Made by a program: the position numbers and the translations under genes. Below, piece by piece: positions 1 to 8,861 of a DNA stretch of 64,000 nt. Every line of letters starts with the position of its first letter. Positions within the stretch are counted from its first letter, which is position 1. The stretch comes from Listeria monocytogenes ATCC 19117 (lineage in GTDB: Bacteria > Bacillota > Bacilli > Lactobacillales > Listeriaceae): positions 2,885,174 to 2,949,173 of the forward strand of contig NC_018584.1 in NCBI RefSeq assembly GCF_000307025.1, in the 5' to 3' direction. Below the pieces are notes generated by a model. That model did not search any database and was not told the DNA's origin. It was given only the letters and a program-made list of their open reading frames with translations.

Positions 1-270
1 TTTTAATTTAGCTTCTTTTGCTGCACGAAATCTACGTTCACCAACAACAATTTCATATCCTTTATCTGTATTTCTTAATATTATTGGCTGCAAAACACCG
101 TGAATTTTAATGGAGTCACGTAATTCATTGATTGCTTTCGTATCAAAGATTTTACGTGGTTGATATGGATTTGGCTTAATATCTTTTATAGCGATATTTT
201 GTACGGTTTCTTCATTCGTATCTACATTATTAAATAGTGCATTGATTCCTTTACCTAGACCTTTAGCCAT
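1..270 (-). CDS. parB: ParB/Spo0J chromosome-partition protein (5' part only)
   Basis: The first 90 codons are present and the gene runs off the left edge of the window. The N-terminus begins [13 protein letters not shown], followed by the ParB N-domain start (motif [10 protein letters not shown]) and the CTP-binding GERRFRA motif near the edge. ParB loads at parS sites and slides as a CTP-dependent clamp to organise the origin region with ParA and SMC. The start is the ATG at 270, which overlaps the end of parA by 8 bases, so the two genes are translationally coupled. Seven perfect parS sites in this window are its expected loading sites. Confidence 0.95.
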   Translation of the reverse strand, partial: MAKGLGKGINALFNNVDTNEETVQNIAIKDIKPNPYQPRKIFDTKAINELRDSIKIHGVLQPIILRNTDKGYEIVVGERRFRAAKEAKLK

Positions 271-1024
271 GTGCAACCACTTCCTTTGCTAATTCTAAAT
301 AAACTTCAGCACCTTTTGATTTTGCATCATATAACAAAATCGGTTTTCCATGACTAGGTGCTTCACTTAGACGTACATTCCGTGGAATAATTGTATTAAA
401 TACTTTGTTTTGGAAGTATTTTTTCACTTCTTCTATTACTTGAATACCTAGATTTGTTCTAGCATCAAGCATTGTTAGTAAAACACCTTCAATTTGTAAA
501 TCCTCATTGAGATGCTTTTGGACGATTCTTATTGTATTTAGTAACTGGCTTAAACCTTCTAGCGCGTAATACTCACATTGAACAGGAATTAAAACAGAAT
601 CTGCTGCTGTTAATGCGTTTAAAGTCAAAAGCCCAAGTGATGGCGGACAATCAATAATCACATAGTCATAATCATCACGGATTGAGTCGATTGCTTTTTT
701 CAATCTAATTTCACGAGAGATAGCTGGAACTAGCTCTACTTCTGCACCTGCGAGTTGAATTGTAGCTGGAATAACATTCAAATTATCCAAGTCTGTTTTT
801 TGCAACACATCTTGAATGGCTACATCGTCAACTAGTACATCATAAATACAATGTTCAATTTCACCTTTGTTAACACCAACGCCACTTGATGCATTACCTT
901 GTGGGTCAATATCAACTAGTAACACTTTCTTACCTAAAAAAGCCAGGCTCGAGCTTAAATTCACAGATGATGTCGTCTTACCAACCCCACCTTTTTGGTT
1001 TGCTAGTGCAATCACTTTGCTCAA
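263..1024 (-). CDS. parA: ParA/Soj partition ATPase
   Basis: A 253-residue P-loop ATPase with the deviant Walker A KGGVGKTT at residues 11-18 and the Walker A' segment [13 protein letters not shown]. The switch motif [12 protein letters not shown] is also present. It is full length for chromosomal Soj. ParA binds nucleoid DNA and is stimulated by ParB; in Bacillus it also regulates DnaA. It forms an operon with parB. A plausible extended -10 (TGGTAGAAT on the minus strand, near 1078-1086) lies about 55 bases upstream of the start. A perfect parS site lies upstream of this promoter. Confidence 0.96.
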   Translation of the reverse strand: MSKVIALANQKGGVGKTTSSVNLSSSLAFLGKKVLLVDIDPQGNASSGVGVNKGEIEHCIYDVLVDDVAIQDVLQKTDLDNLNVIPATIQLAGAEVELVPAISREIRLKKAIDSIRDDYDYVIIDCPPSLGLLTLNALTAADSVLIPVQCEYYALEGLSQLLNTIRIVQKHLNEDLQIEGVLLTMLDARTNLGIQVIEEVKKYFQNKVFNTIIPRNVRLSEAPSHGKPILLYDAKSKGAEVYLELAKEVVAHG

Positions 1025-1184
1025 TCTTTTTCACCAACCCTTATTTTGTACCGAGATTTCCGGTTCTTTTATCTTCTATTCTACCAAAAGATTTTCATTT
1101 AGTCTTACAAAAAGTAAAAATAAATTGAAATTCGTATTTTGAAAGCTTAAAAATGGTGAAAATAACGTTTTGAAAACCTAGAAA

Positions 1185-1200
1185 TGTTTCACGTGAAACA
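1185..1200. promoter_or_regulatory. parS site 1
   Basis: A perfect 16-bp palindrome TGTTTCACGTGAAACA, the consensus parS sequence bound by ParB. It lies in the intergenic region upstream of parA-parB. Confidence 0.95.
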
Positions 1201-1207
1201 TTTTAAA

Positions 1208-1242
1208 ATAAAAAAAGCAACCAACCTAAGCTGATTACTTTT
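1208..1242 (-). terminator. Intrinsic terminator of the HigBA-like gene
   Basis: On the minus strand AGTAATCAGC pairs over 10 positions (three G-U pairs) with GTTGGTTGCT and is followed by a T run. It sits just past the stop codon at 1249. Confidence 0.6.
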
Positions 1243-1248
1243 CTATCT

Positions 1249-1971
1249 TCAATCTACAGAGAATGTTGTCTTAACACCTAGAACCGTGCAGACTTTTTGA
1301 TACATTCTAAGAGTCAAATCTGGATCCCCTGCTTCTAAACGCCCAATAATAACAGGAGATAAATCTGATTTAAGCGCTAAATCTAGTTGAGACCATTTCT
1401 TCTCCATTCGTTTAGAGAAAATATATTTACCAAGGCTTGCTGAAAAACTATCTAAGTAATGAGCAATGCCTTCATTTGCTAAAGCTTTATTTTTTAGTGT
1501 TTCGAATTGATAGTCTGCATGACCAATGCTTGTTTCCGCTTCAATACGACGCAAGAATACGCGTTTGACTTCTTCGCGGTAAGCACTCATTTGATCCGTG
1601 AACGGGTTTTTATCTTTAAAATAGCCTTTAACGAAGCAATAATAGGTTTCATCGCCACTAAAAGCAGTGAAGTAAATTAAACGACAATTTTTATCTTTAA
1701 AATGTGCTTTCATCTCTTGAATCGGTTGGTCTACAGTTGTTTCCACTCGAGTTGTTTGTAGTGAGTAAGCTTGACTTTTACCGATAATTAAATGGACATC
1801 GGGGAGAATTTGCTTACCAGTGCTAAGTTTTCTCGTTTCTGCTGTTTCTAGTTGTAACAGGCCTTGAAATACTAAAGTGGCCATTAGTGGTTCTTCCACA
1901 ATTAAATTTTGTAAGAAATCATACGCTTGGAACTCATTTTGTTCGTCTTTCACAAAAATGATTTTTGCCAT
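1249..1971 (-). CDS. Single-chain HigB-like/HigA-like (toxin domain plus XRE) protein
   Basis: A 240-residue protein. The N-terminal about 135 residues resemble a RelE/HigB (Gp49-like) fold: FLQNL early, then CRLIYFTAFSGDETYY followed by a basic KGYFKDKNPF stretch, the pattern seen in HigB toxins. The C-terminal about 70 residues are a helix-turn-helix of the XRE/HigA type (LGKYIFSKRMEKKWSQLDLA, then SPVIIGRLEAG). In most systems these are two genes; here they are one chain. The ATG at 1971 is chosen because the strong SD at 2009-2017 is brought near it by a hairpin (see that entry); a GTG at 2007 is the longer alternative. The toxin assignment is inferred from pattern only. It may act purely as a regulator. 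Confidence 0.6.
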   Translation of the reverse strand: MAKIIFVKDEQNEFQAYDFLQNLIVEEPLMATLVFQGLLQLETAETRKLSTGKQILPDVHLIIGKSQAYSLQTTRVETTVDQPIQEMKAHFKDKNCRLIYFTAFSGDETYYCFVKGYFKDKNPFTDQMSAYREEVKRVFLRRIEAETSIGHADYQFETLKNKALANEGIAHYLDSFSASLGKYIFSKRMEKKWSQLDLALKSDLSPVIIGRLEAGDPDLTLRMYQKVCTVLGVKTTFSVD

Positions 1972-2017
1972 TCGTTTCGTGATTCCACTCAGAGTTGAGT
2001 GAATCACTCCCTCCTTT
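1972..2017 (-). promoter_or_regulatory. SD sequence, 12-bp hairpin, then start codon
   Basis: Minus-strand order is AAAGGAGGG (2017-2009), then GTGATTCACTCA (2007-1996), loop ACTC, TGAGTGGAATCAC (1991-1979), then GAAACGA and ATG at 1971. The arms pair over 12 bp with one bulged G. Folding would cut the SD-to-ATG distance from about 38 to about 9 bases. The same inverted repeat could serve as an autoregulatory operator for the XRE domain. Confidence 0.6.
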
Positions 2018-2135
2018 ACAACTTTACCTAATTCTATTGTACTTTTTTCTGCTCAAAATTGCACTTATTTTCTCTATTTTTTACAAAATAAACCAAAACC
2101 ACTCGAATTGAGTTGCTTTCCTTTTTTGAAAATAA

Positions 2136-2161
2136 AAAACCCGCTTCAATAAGCAGGTTTT
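2136..2161 (-). terminator. Intrinsic terminator
   Basis: On the minus strand AAAACCTGCTT-ATTG-AAGCGGGTTTT is followed by T-rich sequence. It lies immediately after the small membrane-protein gene. Confidence 0.85.
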
Positions 2162-2165
2162 GTAG

Positions 2166-2465
2166 CTATTTTTTCGCTTCTTTCGCGATTTGGTACCAAC
2201 TGTAAATCTTCACTATCGCAAAGAAAGTATAGCCAAATGCGATGAGATATGCCCCGTAATTAATTAATAGAATGTTGAAGCCACTTCCCCAACCAGACTC
2301 TTCTGCTACGGCTACTGCTCGGGCATAGGGGCTAGTGAAAAAGTAGGTAATATATAGTGGATTAAAACTTAAAATAGCACTTGTAATCGCTATTACGAAA
2401 GATGGAAGTACCATCAAACAACTAATGACACCAACTGCATGTCCAATTATCTTCAAAAACCTCAC
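2166..2465 (-). CDS. Small membrane protein of unknown function
   Basis: A 99-residue protein starting with GTG, preceded by AGAGGTG five bases upstream. It has a hydrophobic N-terminal segment (about residues 5-33), a short extracellular-looking loop with aromatic and Gly residues, and a second membrane segment (about 67-88) ending in KEAKK. I do not recognise a family. It begins 11 bases after the noc stop codon, so it is probably co-transcribed with noc; a terminator follows. A role in division or nucleoid biology is suggested only by position. Confidence 0.75.
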   Translation of the reverse strand: MRFLKIIGHAVGVISCLMVLPSFVIAITSAILSFNPLYITYFFTSPYARAVAVAEESGWGSGFNILLINYGAYLIAFGYTFFAIVKIYSWYQIAKEAKK

Positions 2466-2476
2466 TGCTACACCTC

Positions 2477-3331
2477 TTATTTCTTTTTAGGAATTTGAAT
2501 GGTAATTTGATAAAAATCATCTGTCTCTTCTTCGGTGAAATCTAGGTCCATTCCGTTATCTTTAACCATTGTAACCGATTGTTTAATCGTATTCATAGCG
2601 ATACGCACGTCACGACTAATAGCTTGGCGTTTTGGTTTGGTTTTTTTAGTAGCTACTGGTTTTTTCACGCCCAAAATTTCTTGAATTCTTGCTTCGGTTT
2701 GTTTGACGTTCCAGTGATTTTCAGCTATTTCGGCTAAAATTGCGACTTGCTGTTCTTCTGTTTCTAATGCGAGTAACGAACGAGCATGGCGCTCTGAAAT
2801 TTGTTTGTTAAGAACGGCTTCTTGGACAGTTTCTGGTAGTTTTAGAAGTCGCATTTTGTTTGCAATGGCAGACTGGCTTTTCCCGACACGTTGCGCAAGG
2901 GCTTCTTGTGTCACGTCCTGCATGTCTAGTAAACTCCGATACGCTTTCGCTTCCTCAATTGGCGTCAATTCTTCACGTTGCAAGTTTTCAATTAACGCAA
3001 TCGCTGCTACTTCTTCATCATCTAAATTTTGAATAATTGCTGGAATTTTTTCCATTTCTAAAGAAAGCACAGCACGAAAACGACGCTCGCCTGCAATGAT
3101 TTCATAATAATCCGGTTCCATTTCTCTAACCACAATCGGCTGAATAACGCCGTGAATTCGGATAGTTCGAGCAAGTTCATCAATCTTATCTTGATCGAAT
3201 ACTGTCCGTGGTTGGAATTGGTTCGGGAAAATTTTATCCATAGGAAGTTCTTGTACGCGTTGTACTCCTTCTTCTACTATATCATCCATTTGATTCTTCT
3301 CTTTTTTTCCAAATAAACGTGAAAAAGGCAT
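2477..3331 (-). CDS. noc: Nucleoid occlusion protein Noc (ParB paralogue)
   Basis: A 284-residue ParB-family protein. It has the N-terminal amphipathic segment [12 protein letters not shown] used by Noc for membrane contact, then [10 protein letters not shown], the GERRFRA box and a ParB helix-turn-helix ([26 protein letters not shown]). Noc binds Noc boxes, recruits membrane and blocks division over the nucleoid. The start is set at the ATG at 3331 after the purine-rich AAGGAAGG; an upstream in-frame start adds eight unlikely residues. Its place next to rsmG and parAB on the origin block is conserved, although here a sugar operon separates it from rsmG. Two Noc-box-like palindromes occur later in the window. 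Confidence 0.93.
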   Translation of the reverse strand: MPFSRLFGKKEKNQMDDIVEEGVQRVQELPMDKIFPNQFQPRTVFDQDKIDELARTIRIHGVIQPIVVREMEPDYYEIIAGERRFRAVLSLEMEKIPAIIQNLDDEEVAAIALIENLQREELTPIEEAKAYRSLLDMQDVTQEALAQRVGKSQSAIANKMRLLKLPETVQEAVLNKQISERHARSLLALETEEQQVAILAEIAENHWNVKQTEARIQEILGVKKPVATKKTKPKRQAISRDVRIAMNTIKQSVTMVKDNGMDLDFTEEETDDFYQITIQIPKKK

Positions 3332-3457
3332 CTGGGTCCTTCCTTTCCGGAACATCTCGGGGTTTCTTAATATATTATCTGGCTATCCGCAAGTCTCTTA
3401 AACTATTTTAGCAGAAATGCTAGAGAAAAACACGCTTATTCTGTCCTTTAAATGTGA

Positions 3458-3502
3458 AAAAATAGATAGAGCTGCTAAAGTTTCACAGTCCTATCTATTT
3501 TC
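3458..3502 (-). terminator. Intrinsic terminator of the RpiR/PTS operon
   Basis: AAAATAGATAG pairs with CTATCTATTTT across a roughly 21-base loop, with a T-rich minus-strand tail. It directly follows the RpiR stop codon. Confidence 0.7.
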
Positions 3503-4309
3503 TTAATGAAATTCATCGGTAACGGTATTGATGGTTTTTTCCATATTGTCGCGGTAAGACTCATTTTGTAGCAACATCATGGAAATAATATCCATCACAT
3601 ACATAATCGAAAACTGGCTATTAGCAAAATACCTTTTACTTACGAATAAAGTATTGTAAACCGGAATAGTGACGTCACTGATTTCGGTCATTTCACTATT
3701 TTCAAAACTGGTAAATGTAGCAACTTTACTTTTGTTTTTCTTAGCGATTTTTAGCGCCGTGACTAGCTCTGGGGTGTTACCTGAATTGGAAATGCCGATA
3801 ACAAAATCTTCTTTTGTTGTGATGGAGCTAGTGATAATCATCATATGCGGATCGTTGACACTGATGACGTTTAACCCCATTCGAATAAGGCGCTGCGACA
3901 TTTCAACGGCAGTGAGCCCCGAACTTCCGACGCCGCAAATATAGACTCGCTTAGCTTCTTGAATGTACTGCACCACTTCACGGATCTTCGCTGGTTCAAT
4001 CAGCTTCACCGTGTTATCAATTACTTTATGGTAGAACGAATAAACCTCTTCAAAAAGGTCATCATAACCAAGTGACGGAACCATTGTCGCTGCAGTATTC
4101 ACCCGCATTTTCAAATCAACAAAACTATCACAGCGTACATGGCGACAAAATCTCGTTATCGTCGAAATGGATGTGCCAGTTTCTTCAGCTAGCTCTTTAA
4201 TATTAATATTCTTGAGTTCATCACTTTTTTCTAAAATATACTTCGCAATTTGTTTTTCTTTATTCGGTAATTGATTGTAATTTTGTTGGATTTCATTTAA
4301 AATCGTCAT
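3503..4309 (-). CDS. RpiR/MurR-family transcriptional regulator (HTH + SIS)
   Basis: A 268-residue protein. Residues 1-77 form the RpiR helix-turn-helix (IKELAEETGTSISTITRFCRHV). Residues about 125-250 form a SIS sugar-phosphate-binding domain (VYICGVGSSGLTA, GISNSGNTPELV). It is the last gene of a seven-gene operon and overlaps the ROK gene by 17 bases, so it likely controls its own operon in response to a sugar phosphate. A palindrome ATGAAAATTATTTTCAT upstream of the operon promoter is the best operator candidate. Confidence 0.9.
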   Translation of the reverse strand: MTILNEIQQNYNQLPNKEKQIAKYILEKSDELKNINIKELAEETGTSISTITRFCRHVRCDSFVDLKMRVNTAATMVPSLGYDDLFEEVYSFYHKVIDNTVKLIEPAKIREVVQYIQEAKRVYICGVGSSGLTAVEMSQRLIRMGLNVISVNDPHMMIITSSITTKEDFVIGISNSGNTPELVTALKIAKKNKSKVATFTSFENSEMTEISDVTIPVYNTLFVSKRYFANSQFSIMYVMDIISMMLLQNESYRDNMEKTINTVTDEFH

Positions 4310-5198
4310 CTTTTTCGGCCTCTTTCTGGTTTAAGAAATGATAAAGCGCACCAATCATCCCTGCTTCATTTCCCAGCTTTGCGAAAGTAATATCTGCTGT
4401 ATCGAACATCGGTGAGATTAATTTGGTTGAGATAGCCGCTTTTAGACGCGGTTTGAAGAATGACTCTTCTTCCATTAATCCGCCACCGAGTACAATCACT
4501 TCTGGGTTGAAAATATAGATTAAGTTTACTACACCTTCTACTAAATTCTCAATCCATTGCTCTATTTCAGCCAGCACATCTGCATCTCCGCTATAGGCCC
4601 ATTCCATGACTTGACGACCATTTAACGCATTTTCCTCGATATTTTTTCGCGAGGCTACTTGTTTAATCAATGCTTTTGTTGAAGCAACATCTTGAAATCT
4701 CCCTTGTGAAAGGTGCATATAGCCCACTTCACATGCTGTAAAAGACGATCCATTTATTAGTTTGTCGTTTAGTAACATTGCTCCGCCGATTCCGGTTCCA
4801 ATTGTCAAACAGAGCACGCTCCCACGTCCCCGTGCTCCACCCAACCAAAACTCGCCAAGGCAGGCTGCATTTACGTCATTTTCCACTACGCACGGAATAT
4901 GAAATCGGTGCTCTAGTTCAGCTTTTATTTCAGTTCCAGTGTATTTGGGAATCGTGTAGCCAGCATAAATAATTTTGCCTTTCACAGAATCCACAACACC
5001 CGCAGAGGCCACACAGACGCCCGCTACATTCGTTTTTTCTTGTTCGACAATCCGAATAAGCGCGGGCATGATTTGATTCGCTCCGCCAGTTATAGGCGTC
5101 ACACAAGACTTAAGATCGCCCACCCGCTTACCTTCTTGATTAAATTTAGCATATTTGATACTCGTTCCACCAATGTCGACACAAAGATAATTTTCCAT
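4293..5198 (-). CDS. ROK-family sugar kinase
   Basis: A 301-residue ROK protein. It has the N-terminal phosphate motif DIGGTSIKYA, the catalytic-Asp segment VENDVNAACLGE and the second phosphate motif TIGTGIGGA. The usual ROK zinc motif (CxCGxxGCxE) is absent: the region after the MHL segment reads SQGRFQDVAS without cysteines. With nanE in the same operon, N-acetylmannosamine or a related hexosamine is a possible substrate, but this is not shown by the sequence. It sits downstream of the EIIA gene with a 24-base gap. Confidence 0.88.
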   Translation of the reverse strand: MENYLCVDIGGTSIKYAKFNQEGKRVGDLKSCVTPITGGANQIMPALIRIVEQEKTNVAGVCVASAGVVDSVKGKIIYAGYTIPKYTGTEIKAELEHRFHIPCVVENDVNAACLGEFWLGGARGRGSVLCLTIGTGIGGAMLLNDKLINGSSFTACEVGYMHLSQGRFQDVASTKALIKQVASRKNIEENALNGRQVMEWAYSGDADVLAEIEQWIENLVEGVVNLIYIFNPEVIVLGGGLMEEESFFKPRLKAAISTKLISPMFDTADITFAKLGNEAGMIGALYHFLNQKEAEKDDDFK

Positions 5199-5222
5199 TT
5201 CTTCACCTCTTTAGTGAAATTA

Positions 5223-5669
5223 TTATCCTTCTTTTGTTAACTCATCGTAAAACGCTTGGCTTGAATTTGCTTCGATCAAACGGGTTACCTTTTCCTCGTC
5301 CATGAGCACTTCTGCAAGCTCTGACAACACTTCTAAATGGCTTTCTGAGTCTGTTGCCGCAAGGGTAATAACTAGTTTCACCGGGTCGAACATGTCGCTT
5401 CCAAAAGCCACGCCGTCAGCCAGTGTTGCAAAAGTTAGGCCACCGCGAATGACGCCGAATTCTGGTCGTGTGTGCGCTAGGGCGATATGTTTAGCAATCA
5501 CTATATATGGTCCATTATTTTCTACACTTTGAATCATTCCGTCAATATAACTCTCTTTGATAGCGCCTCGTTCTAGTAAAAGTCTTGCTGACGTTTGGAT
5601 GGCTTCGCGCCAGTCTTTTGCTTTTAAATTTACCTCAATATCTTCTAAAGTAACTCGGTCTAATAACAT
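5223..5669 (-). CDS. PTS EIIA component (mannitol/fructose type)
   Basis: A 148-residue PTS_EIIA_2 domain protein. The phospho-acceptor histidine lies in the segment KHIALAHTRPEFG (about residues 60-72). It is cytoplasmic and passes phosphate from HPr to the separate EIICB encoded in the same operon. The gap to the upstream HAD gene is 12 bases. Confidence 0.9.
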   Translation of the reverse strand: MLLDRVTLEDIEVNLKAKDWREAIQTSARLLLERGAIKESYIDGMIQSVENNGPYIVIAKHIALAHTRPEFGVIRGGLTFATLADGVAFGSDMFDPVKLVITLAATDSESHLEVLSELAEVLMDEEKVTRLIEANSSQAFYDELTKEG

Positions 5670-5681
5670 GCTCGCGCCCCC

Positions 5682-6338
5682 TTATTTATTATATTCAGCC
5701 ATTATTTCTGTTAAATCTACCTCCGCCAGCGACTCTCGCTCCAAATAGTTCGGGGTTAAATCACTATGTTTTGTTACTTCATTTGGAATGACAAGAACAT
5801 TGACACCCGCACTATTTCCCGCCAAAAGGCCATTTCGCGAGTCTTCTACGATAAGAGCCTCCGATGGCTTAACATCCAGTGCTCTCAAAGCTTCTAAAAA
5901 CAAGTCCGGATCCGGCTTGATTCGCGTAACATCCTCCGCCGTAATAATCGCATCAAAATATCCGAGCAAGCCTAGTCGTTCCAAATGATAGAGTGGTTTT
6001 GGTCGCTGCGATGAGGTCGCAAGTGCTAATTTTAATCCACGTTCTTTTAATTCACGAATAAAGCTTTCCACGCCTTCTTTGGCCGGTAAACTTTTACTGT
6101 TTTCAATAAACGTTGCTTGTGTTTCTGCTTCGAAGTCTTGTCGATTAATATCCATTTGCTCTGTCCGGTTGAGTTCGCGAAACAAATCGTCCACATTTGA
6201 CCCAACGCACTGCAAAAACTCCTCGATAGAAAGGTCATAATTCTGCTTCGTTTTAAACCATTCTTTAAAAATTTCATACCAAACTACTTCTGTATCAATA
6301 ACAATTCCGTCAAAGTCCATCACAATCGCTTTTAACAT
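5682..6338 (-). CDS. HAD-family phosphatase/phosphoglucomutase-like protein
   Basis: About 218 residues, HAD superfamily subclass I with motif I DFDGIVIDTE, motif II ATSSQRP and motif III/IV KPDPDLFL...VEDSRNG. The start is set at the ATG at 6338, which follows GGAGGAAGACA; the longer in-frame start has no SD. The cap size fits the beta-phosphoglucomutase/phosphatase group. In this operon it may dephosphorylate or isomerise the imported sugar phosphate. The exact substrate cannot be read from the sequence. Confidence 0.82.
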   Translation of the reverse strand: MLKAIVMDFDGIVIDTEVVWYEIFKEWFKTKQNYDLSIEEFLQCVGSNVDDLFRELNRTEQMDINRQDFEAETQATFIENSKSLPAKEGVESFIRELKERGLKLALATSSQRPKPLYHLERLGLLGYFDAIITAEDVTRIKPDPDLFLEALRALDVKPSEALIVEDSRNGLLAGNSAGVNVLVIPNEVTKHSDLTPNYLERESLAEVDLTEIMAEYNK

Positions 6339-6368
6339 TGTCTTCCTCCTACCCATTTTACTATTCAA

Positions 6369-6392
6369 AGCGCTCCTAAAAAGAAGCGCTTA
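6369..6392 (-). promoter_or_regulatory. Intercistronic hairpin between EIICB and HAD genes
   Basis: AAGCGCT and AGCGCTT face each other across a short A-rich loop. There is no convincing T-tract, so it may be an RNA-processing or stability element, or a cre-like AAGCGCTT sequence, rather than a terminator. Confidence 0.4.
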
Positions 6393-6400
6393 CAAATAAG

Positions 6401-7807
6401 TTAATTCTTTTGTTCTCGGTCTGCAACTATTTTATCTATCAGTTCTTGATATTCTGGTGCGCCGAGGTAATCCGTTATTTCTACATAATACGCATCTGGT
6501 TGCTTTTCTTTGGCTCGGTCGATAAGGGATTTATGCGTCACGACTACATCGCATTCGGTCGGCAATTCGTGGATGGCGATATGGAACACTTTAATATCCT
6601 CTAAGCCAGCATTTTTGATTTTTTTCTGTAGTACGGTCGCGCCCATCGCACTAGATCCAAGTCCCGCATCACAGGCATAAGCGATTCTTTTAACATTTTT
6701 AAAATTAAAATCATCTACTGTAGCTTCGAAAACGGAGGAAATACTGCTCTTTTTGCCTTTAAGGCTTTCCATTTTCTTCGCTGCATCTTGTAGTTCAGAG
6801 TCTTTGTTACCCATGCGTTTAATAAATGGAATGGCAGTAATGAATGTAACAAGTGCCGCACATAGCACCGCAATAAGGATCTTAATGTGATCGCCGGGTG
6901 CTGCCATCATCATGATTGTAATAATACTACCAGGAGAAGCCACACCAACAAGTCCCGCATTTGTCATTGTTAAAATAAATGTTCCTGTCATACCACCAAG
7001 AATTAGCGGTAAAATAAGAATTGGATTCATTAAAACGAATGGGAAGTAAATTTCGTGAATACCACCAAATAGGTGAATAACACTTGCCCCGTAGGAAGAT
7101 GCTTTGGAGTTTCCTTTACCAAAGAACATATAGCCAAGCAAAATTCCAAGTCCTGGTCCAGGGTTTGATTCTAGTAAGTAAAGCACTGATTTCCCTGTTT
7201 CTGCGAGTTGCAAGGTGGCTAGTGGACTTAGAATACCTTGACCGATCGCATTGTTTAAGAATAAGACCTTGGCCGGCTCAATAATTAAAGCCGTTAGTGG
7301 GAGCAAATGATTATTGATTAATACATCCACGCCACTTGCTAATACTTTTGTTACAGCTTCGACCATTGGAGCAATCGCCACATAAGAAAATAGTGCTAAT
7401 CCCGCTCCAATTATCCCAATCGAAAAGTTGTTAACTAATAGTTCAAACCCAGCTGGAATTTTTCCATCAATACGTTCATCAAATTTTTTAAGTACCCAAG
7501 CAGCGAGCGGGCCCATTATCATTGCGCCGATAAACATGGTTATATCCGAACTAATAATTGCACCCATTGTTGCAACGGTACCAATAACTCCGCCTCGGTA
7601 ACCGTGAACCGCTCGACCTCCAGCAAAGGCAATAAGAAGTGGTAACAAGTAATTTAGCATTGGTGCGATGAACCCTTTTAACATCTCAGAGCCTGTAGCC
7701 ACCCCAATTGCCGTTAAAATACCCCAAGCCATAAAAGCTCCCAAATTCGGAATGACCATACCACTTAGCTTACTCCCAAACTTTTGTACATGTACCCGAA
7801 TAGACAT
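6401..7807 (-). CDS. PTS EIICB component (mannitol-type)
   Basis: A 468-residue membrane permease. The N-terminal about 335 residues are the MtlA-like EIIC channel with many hydrophobic segments (GMVIPNLGAFMAWGI, HGYRGGVIGTVATMG, GGIHEIYFPFVL). The last about 95 residues are an EIIB domain with the phospho-cysteine in YACDAGLGSSAMGA. There is no fused EIIA; that domain is encoded separately two genes downstream. The start is the ATG at 7807, after GGAGGGGGAAAT. It imports and phosphorylates an unidentified sugar or polyol. Confidence 0.9.
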   Translation of the reverse strand: MSIRVHVQKFGSKLSGMVIPNLGAFMAWGILTAIGVATGSEMLKGFIAPMLNYLLPLLIAFAGGRAVHGYRGGVIGTVATMGAIISSDITMFIGAMIMGPLAAWVLKKFDERIDGKIPAGFELLVNNFSIGIIGAGLALFSYVAIAPMVEAVTKVLASGVDVLINNHLLPLTALIIEPAKVLFLNNAIGQGILSPLATLQLAETGKSVLYLLESNPGPGLGILLGYMFFGKGNSKASSYGASVIHLFGGIHEIYFPFVLMNPILILPLILGGMTGTFILTMTNAGLVGVASPGSIITIMMMAAPGDHIKILIAVLCAALVTFITAIPFIKRMGNKDSELQDAAKKMESLKGKKSSISSVFEATVDDFNFKNVKRIAYACDAGLGSSAMGATVLQKKIKNAGLEDIKVFHIAIHELPTECDVVVTHKSLIDRAKEKQPDAYYVEITDYLGAPEYQELIDKIVADREQKN

Positions 7808-7840
7808 ATTTCCCCCTCCAATCATATGTGTGGCGCTATT

Positions 7841-8842
7841 TTATAGTGATACTTCTTTTCCTTCAGCAATGGAACGTTCAATCGCATCTACTACTCGTAA
7901 GGAATCATACGCTTCTTTTGGTGTAATAATTGATTTTGTGTTATTCGCCACGTTATTAATAAATGCCATTACTTCCTCAGCTAAATCGCCGGAAACTTCG
8001 CCATTTGTGTAATACCAATGTCTTGAATCCGGATAAGATACCCCTTTTTCACTAACAAAACGAACACCGTGGTCGCAAGAGTCTACATATGCTACGCCTT
8101 TTGTTCCGACTAATTCAAGTTTGTCGTCAATGATGGTTGGCGAATTTTCTGGCAAGACCCAGCAAGCTTCCAGGCAAGCAATTGCGCCATTTTCGTACGT
8201 AACAATGGCATAAATCACATCATTCATGCCGTATTCTTTAAGTAAAACACTGCGACTTTTGGCAATAACTTTGACTGGCTCGCTATCCATGTACCAGTTA
8301 ATATAATCAATATCGTGAATCATTACGTGCATACTTAAATCAGAAGCACCTATGTAACGCTTTGGCCCGGTAATTGGACTGTTACGACGACAATAAAGAT
8401 GAATAATATCACCCAATTCGCCATTATCGAGGCGCTGTTTAATCATATTAAAACGAGGATCAAATCTGAGTAAAAAGCCAACTGTAAACACTTTGTCGTA
8501 GTCTTTGGTCAGTTCATACATTGCTTTGCCGTCTTCCAGTTCTTTTGCGAGTGGTTTTTCGAGTAAAATGTGTTTTTTGTATTTTACAGCTTCTTCCACG
8601 CAATCACGGTGCATATTATCAGGTAAAACAATGCTCACAGCTTCAATCTCCGTATTTGCTAGAAGTTCGTGGTAGTCTTTGTATGCTTTACACTGAAATT
8701 TTTCTGCCATTTCGGCGCGTCTTTCATCGTTGTACTCACAAATTGCTACTAACTCTACTTGCGGAAGCTTTTGGTAAATTTCTGCATGATACTGCCCCAT
8801 TTGTCCAACGCCAATTACGCCAACTTTGATTTGCTTTGTCAT
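7841..8842 (-). CDS. Gfo/Idh/MocA-family NAD(P)-dependent dehydrogenase
   Basis: A 333-residue protein with the Rossmann motif GVIGVGQMGQYHA at the N-terminus, the family EKPLAK motif near residue 95 and the catalytic-region HVMIHDIDYINW. The start is set at the ATG at 8842 after AAGAGGT; the longer start would overlap nanE. A dehydrogenase of this type is unusual in a ManNAc-6P pathway and implies that the substrate is oxidised or epimerised before entering amino-sugar metabolism. Confidence 0.88.
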   Translation of the reverse strand: MTKQIKVGVIGVGQMGQYHAEIYQKLPQVELVAICEYNDERRAEMAEKFQCKAYKDYHELLANTEIEAVSIVLPDNMHRDCVEEAVKYKKHILLEKPLAKELEDGKAMYELTKDYDKVFTVGFLLRFDPRFNMIKQRLDNGELGDIIHLYCRRNSPITGPKRYIGASDLSMHVMIHDIDYINWYMDSEPVKVIAKSRSVLLKEYGMNDVIYAIVTYENGAIACLEACWVLPENSPTIIDDKLELVGTKGVAYVDSCDHGVRFVSEKGVSYPDSRHWYYTNGEVSGDLAEEVMAFINNVANNTKSIITPKEAYDSLRVVDAIERSIAEGKEVSL

Positions 8843-8861
8843 ATCACTTACCTCTTTCTTC

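Noticed and set aside
2005-2007. GTG start for the HigBA-like gene
   Set aside because: Only two bases separate it from GGAGG; the ATG at 1971 is better placed when the intervening hairpin forms. Not excluded.
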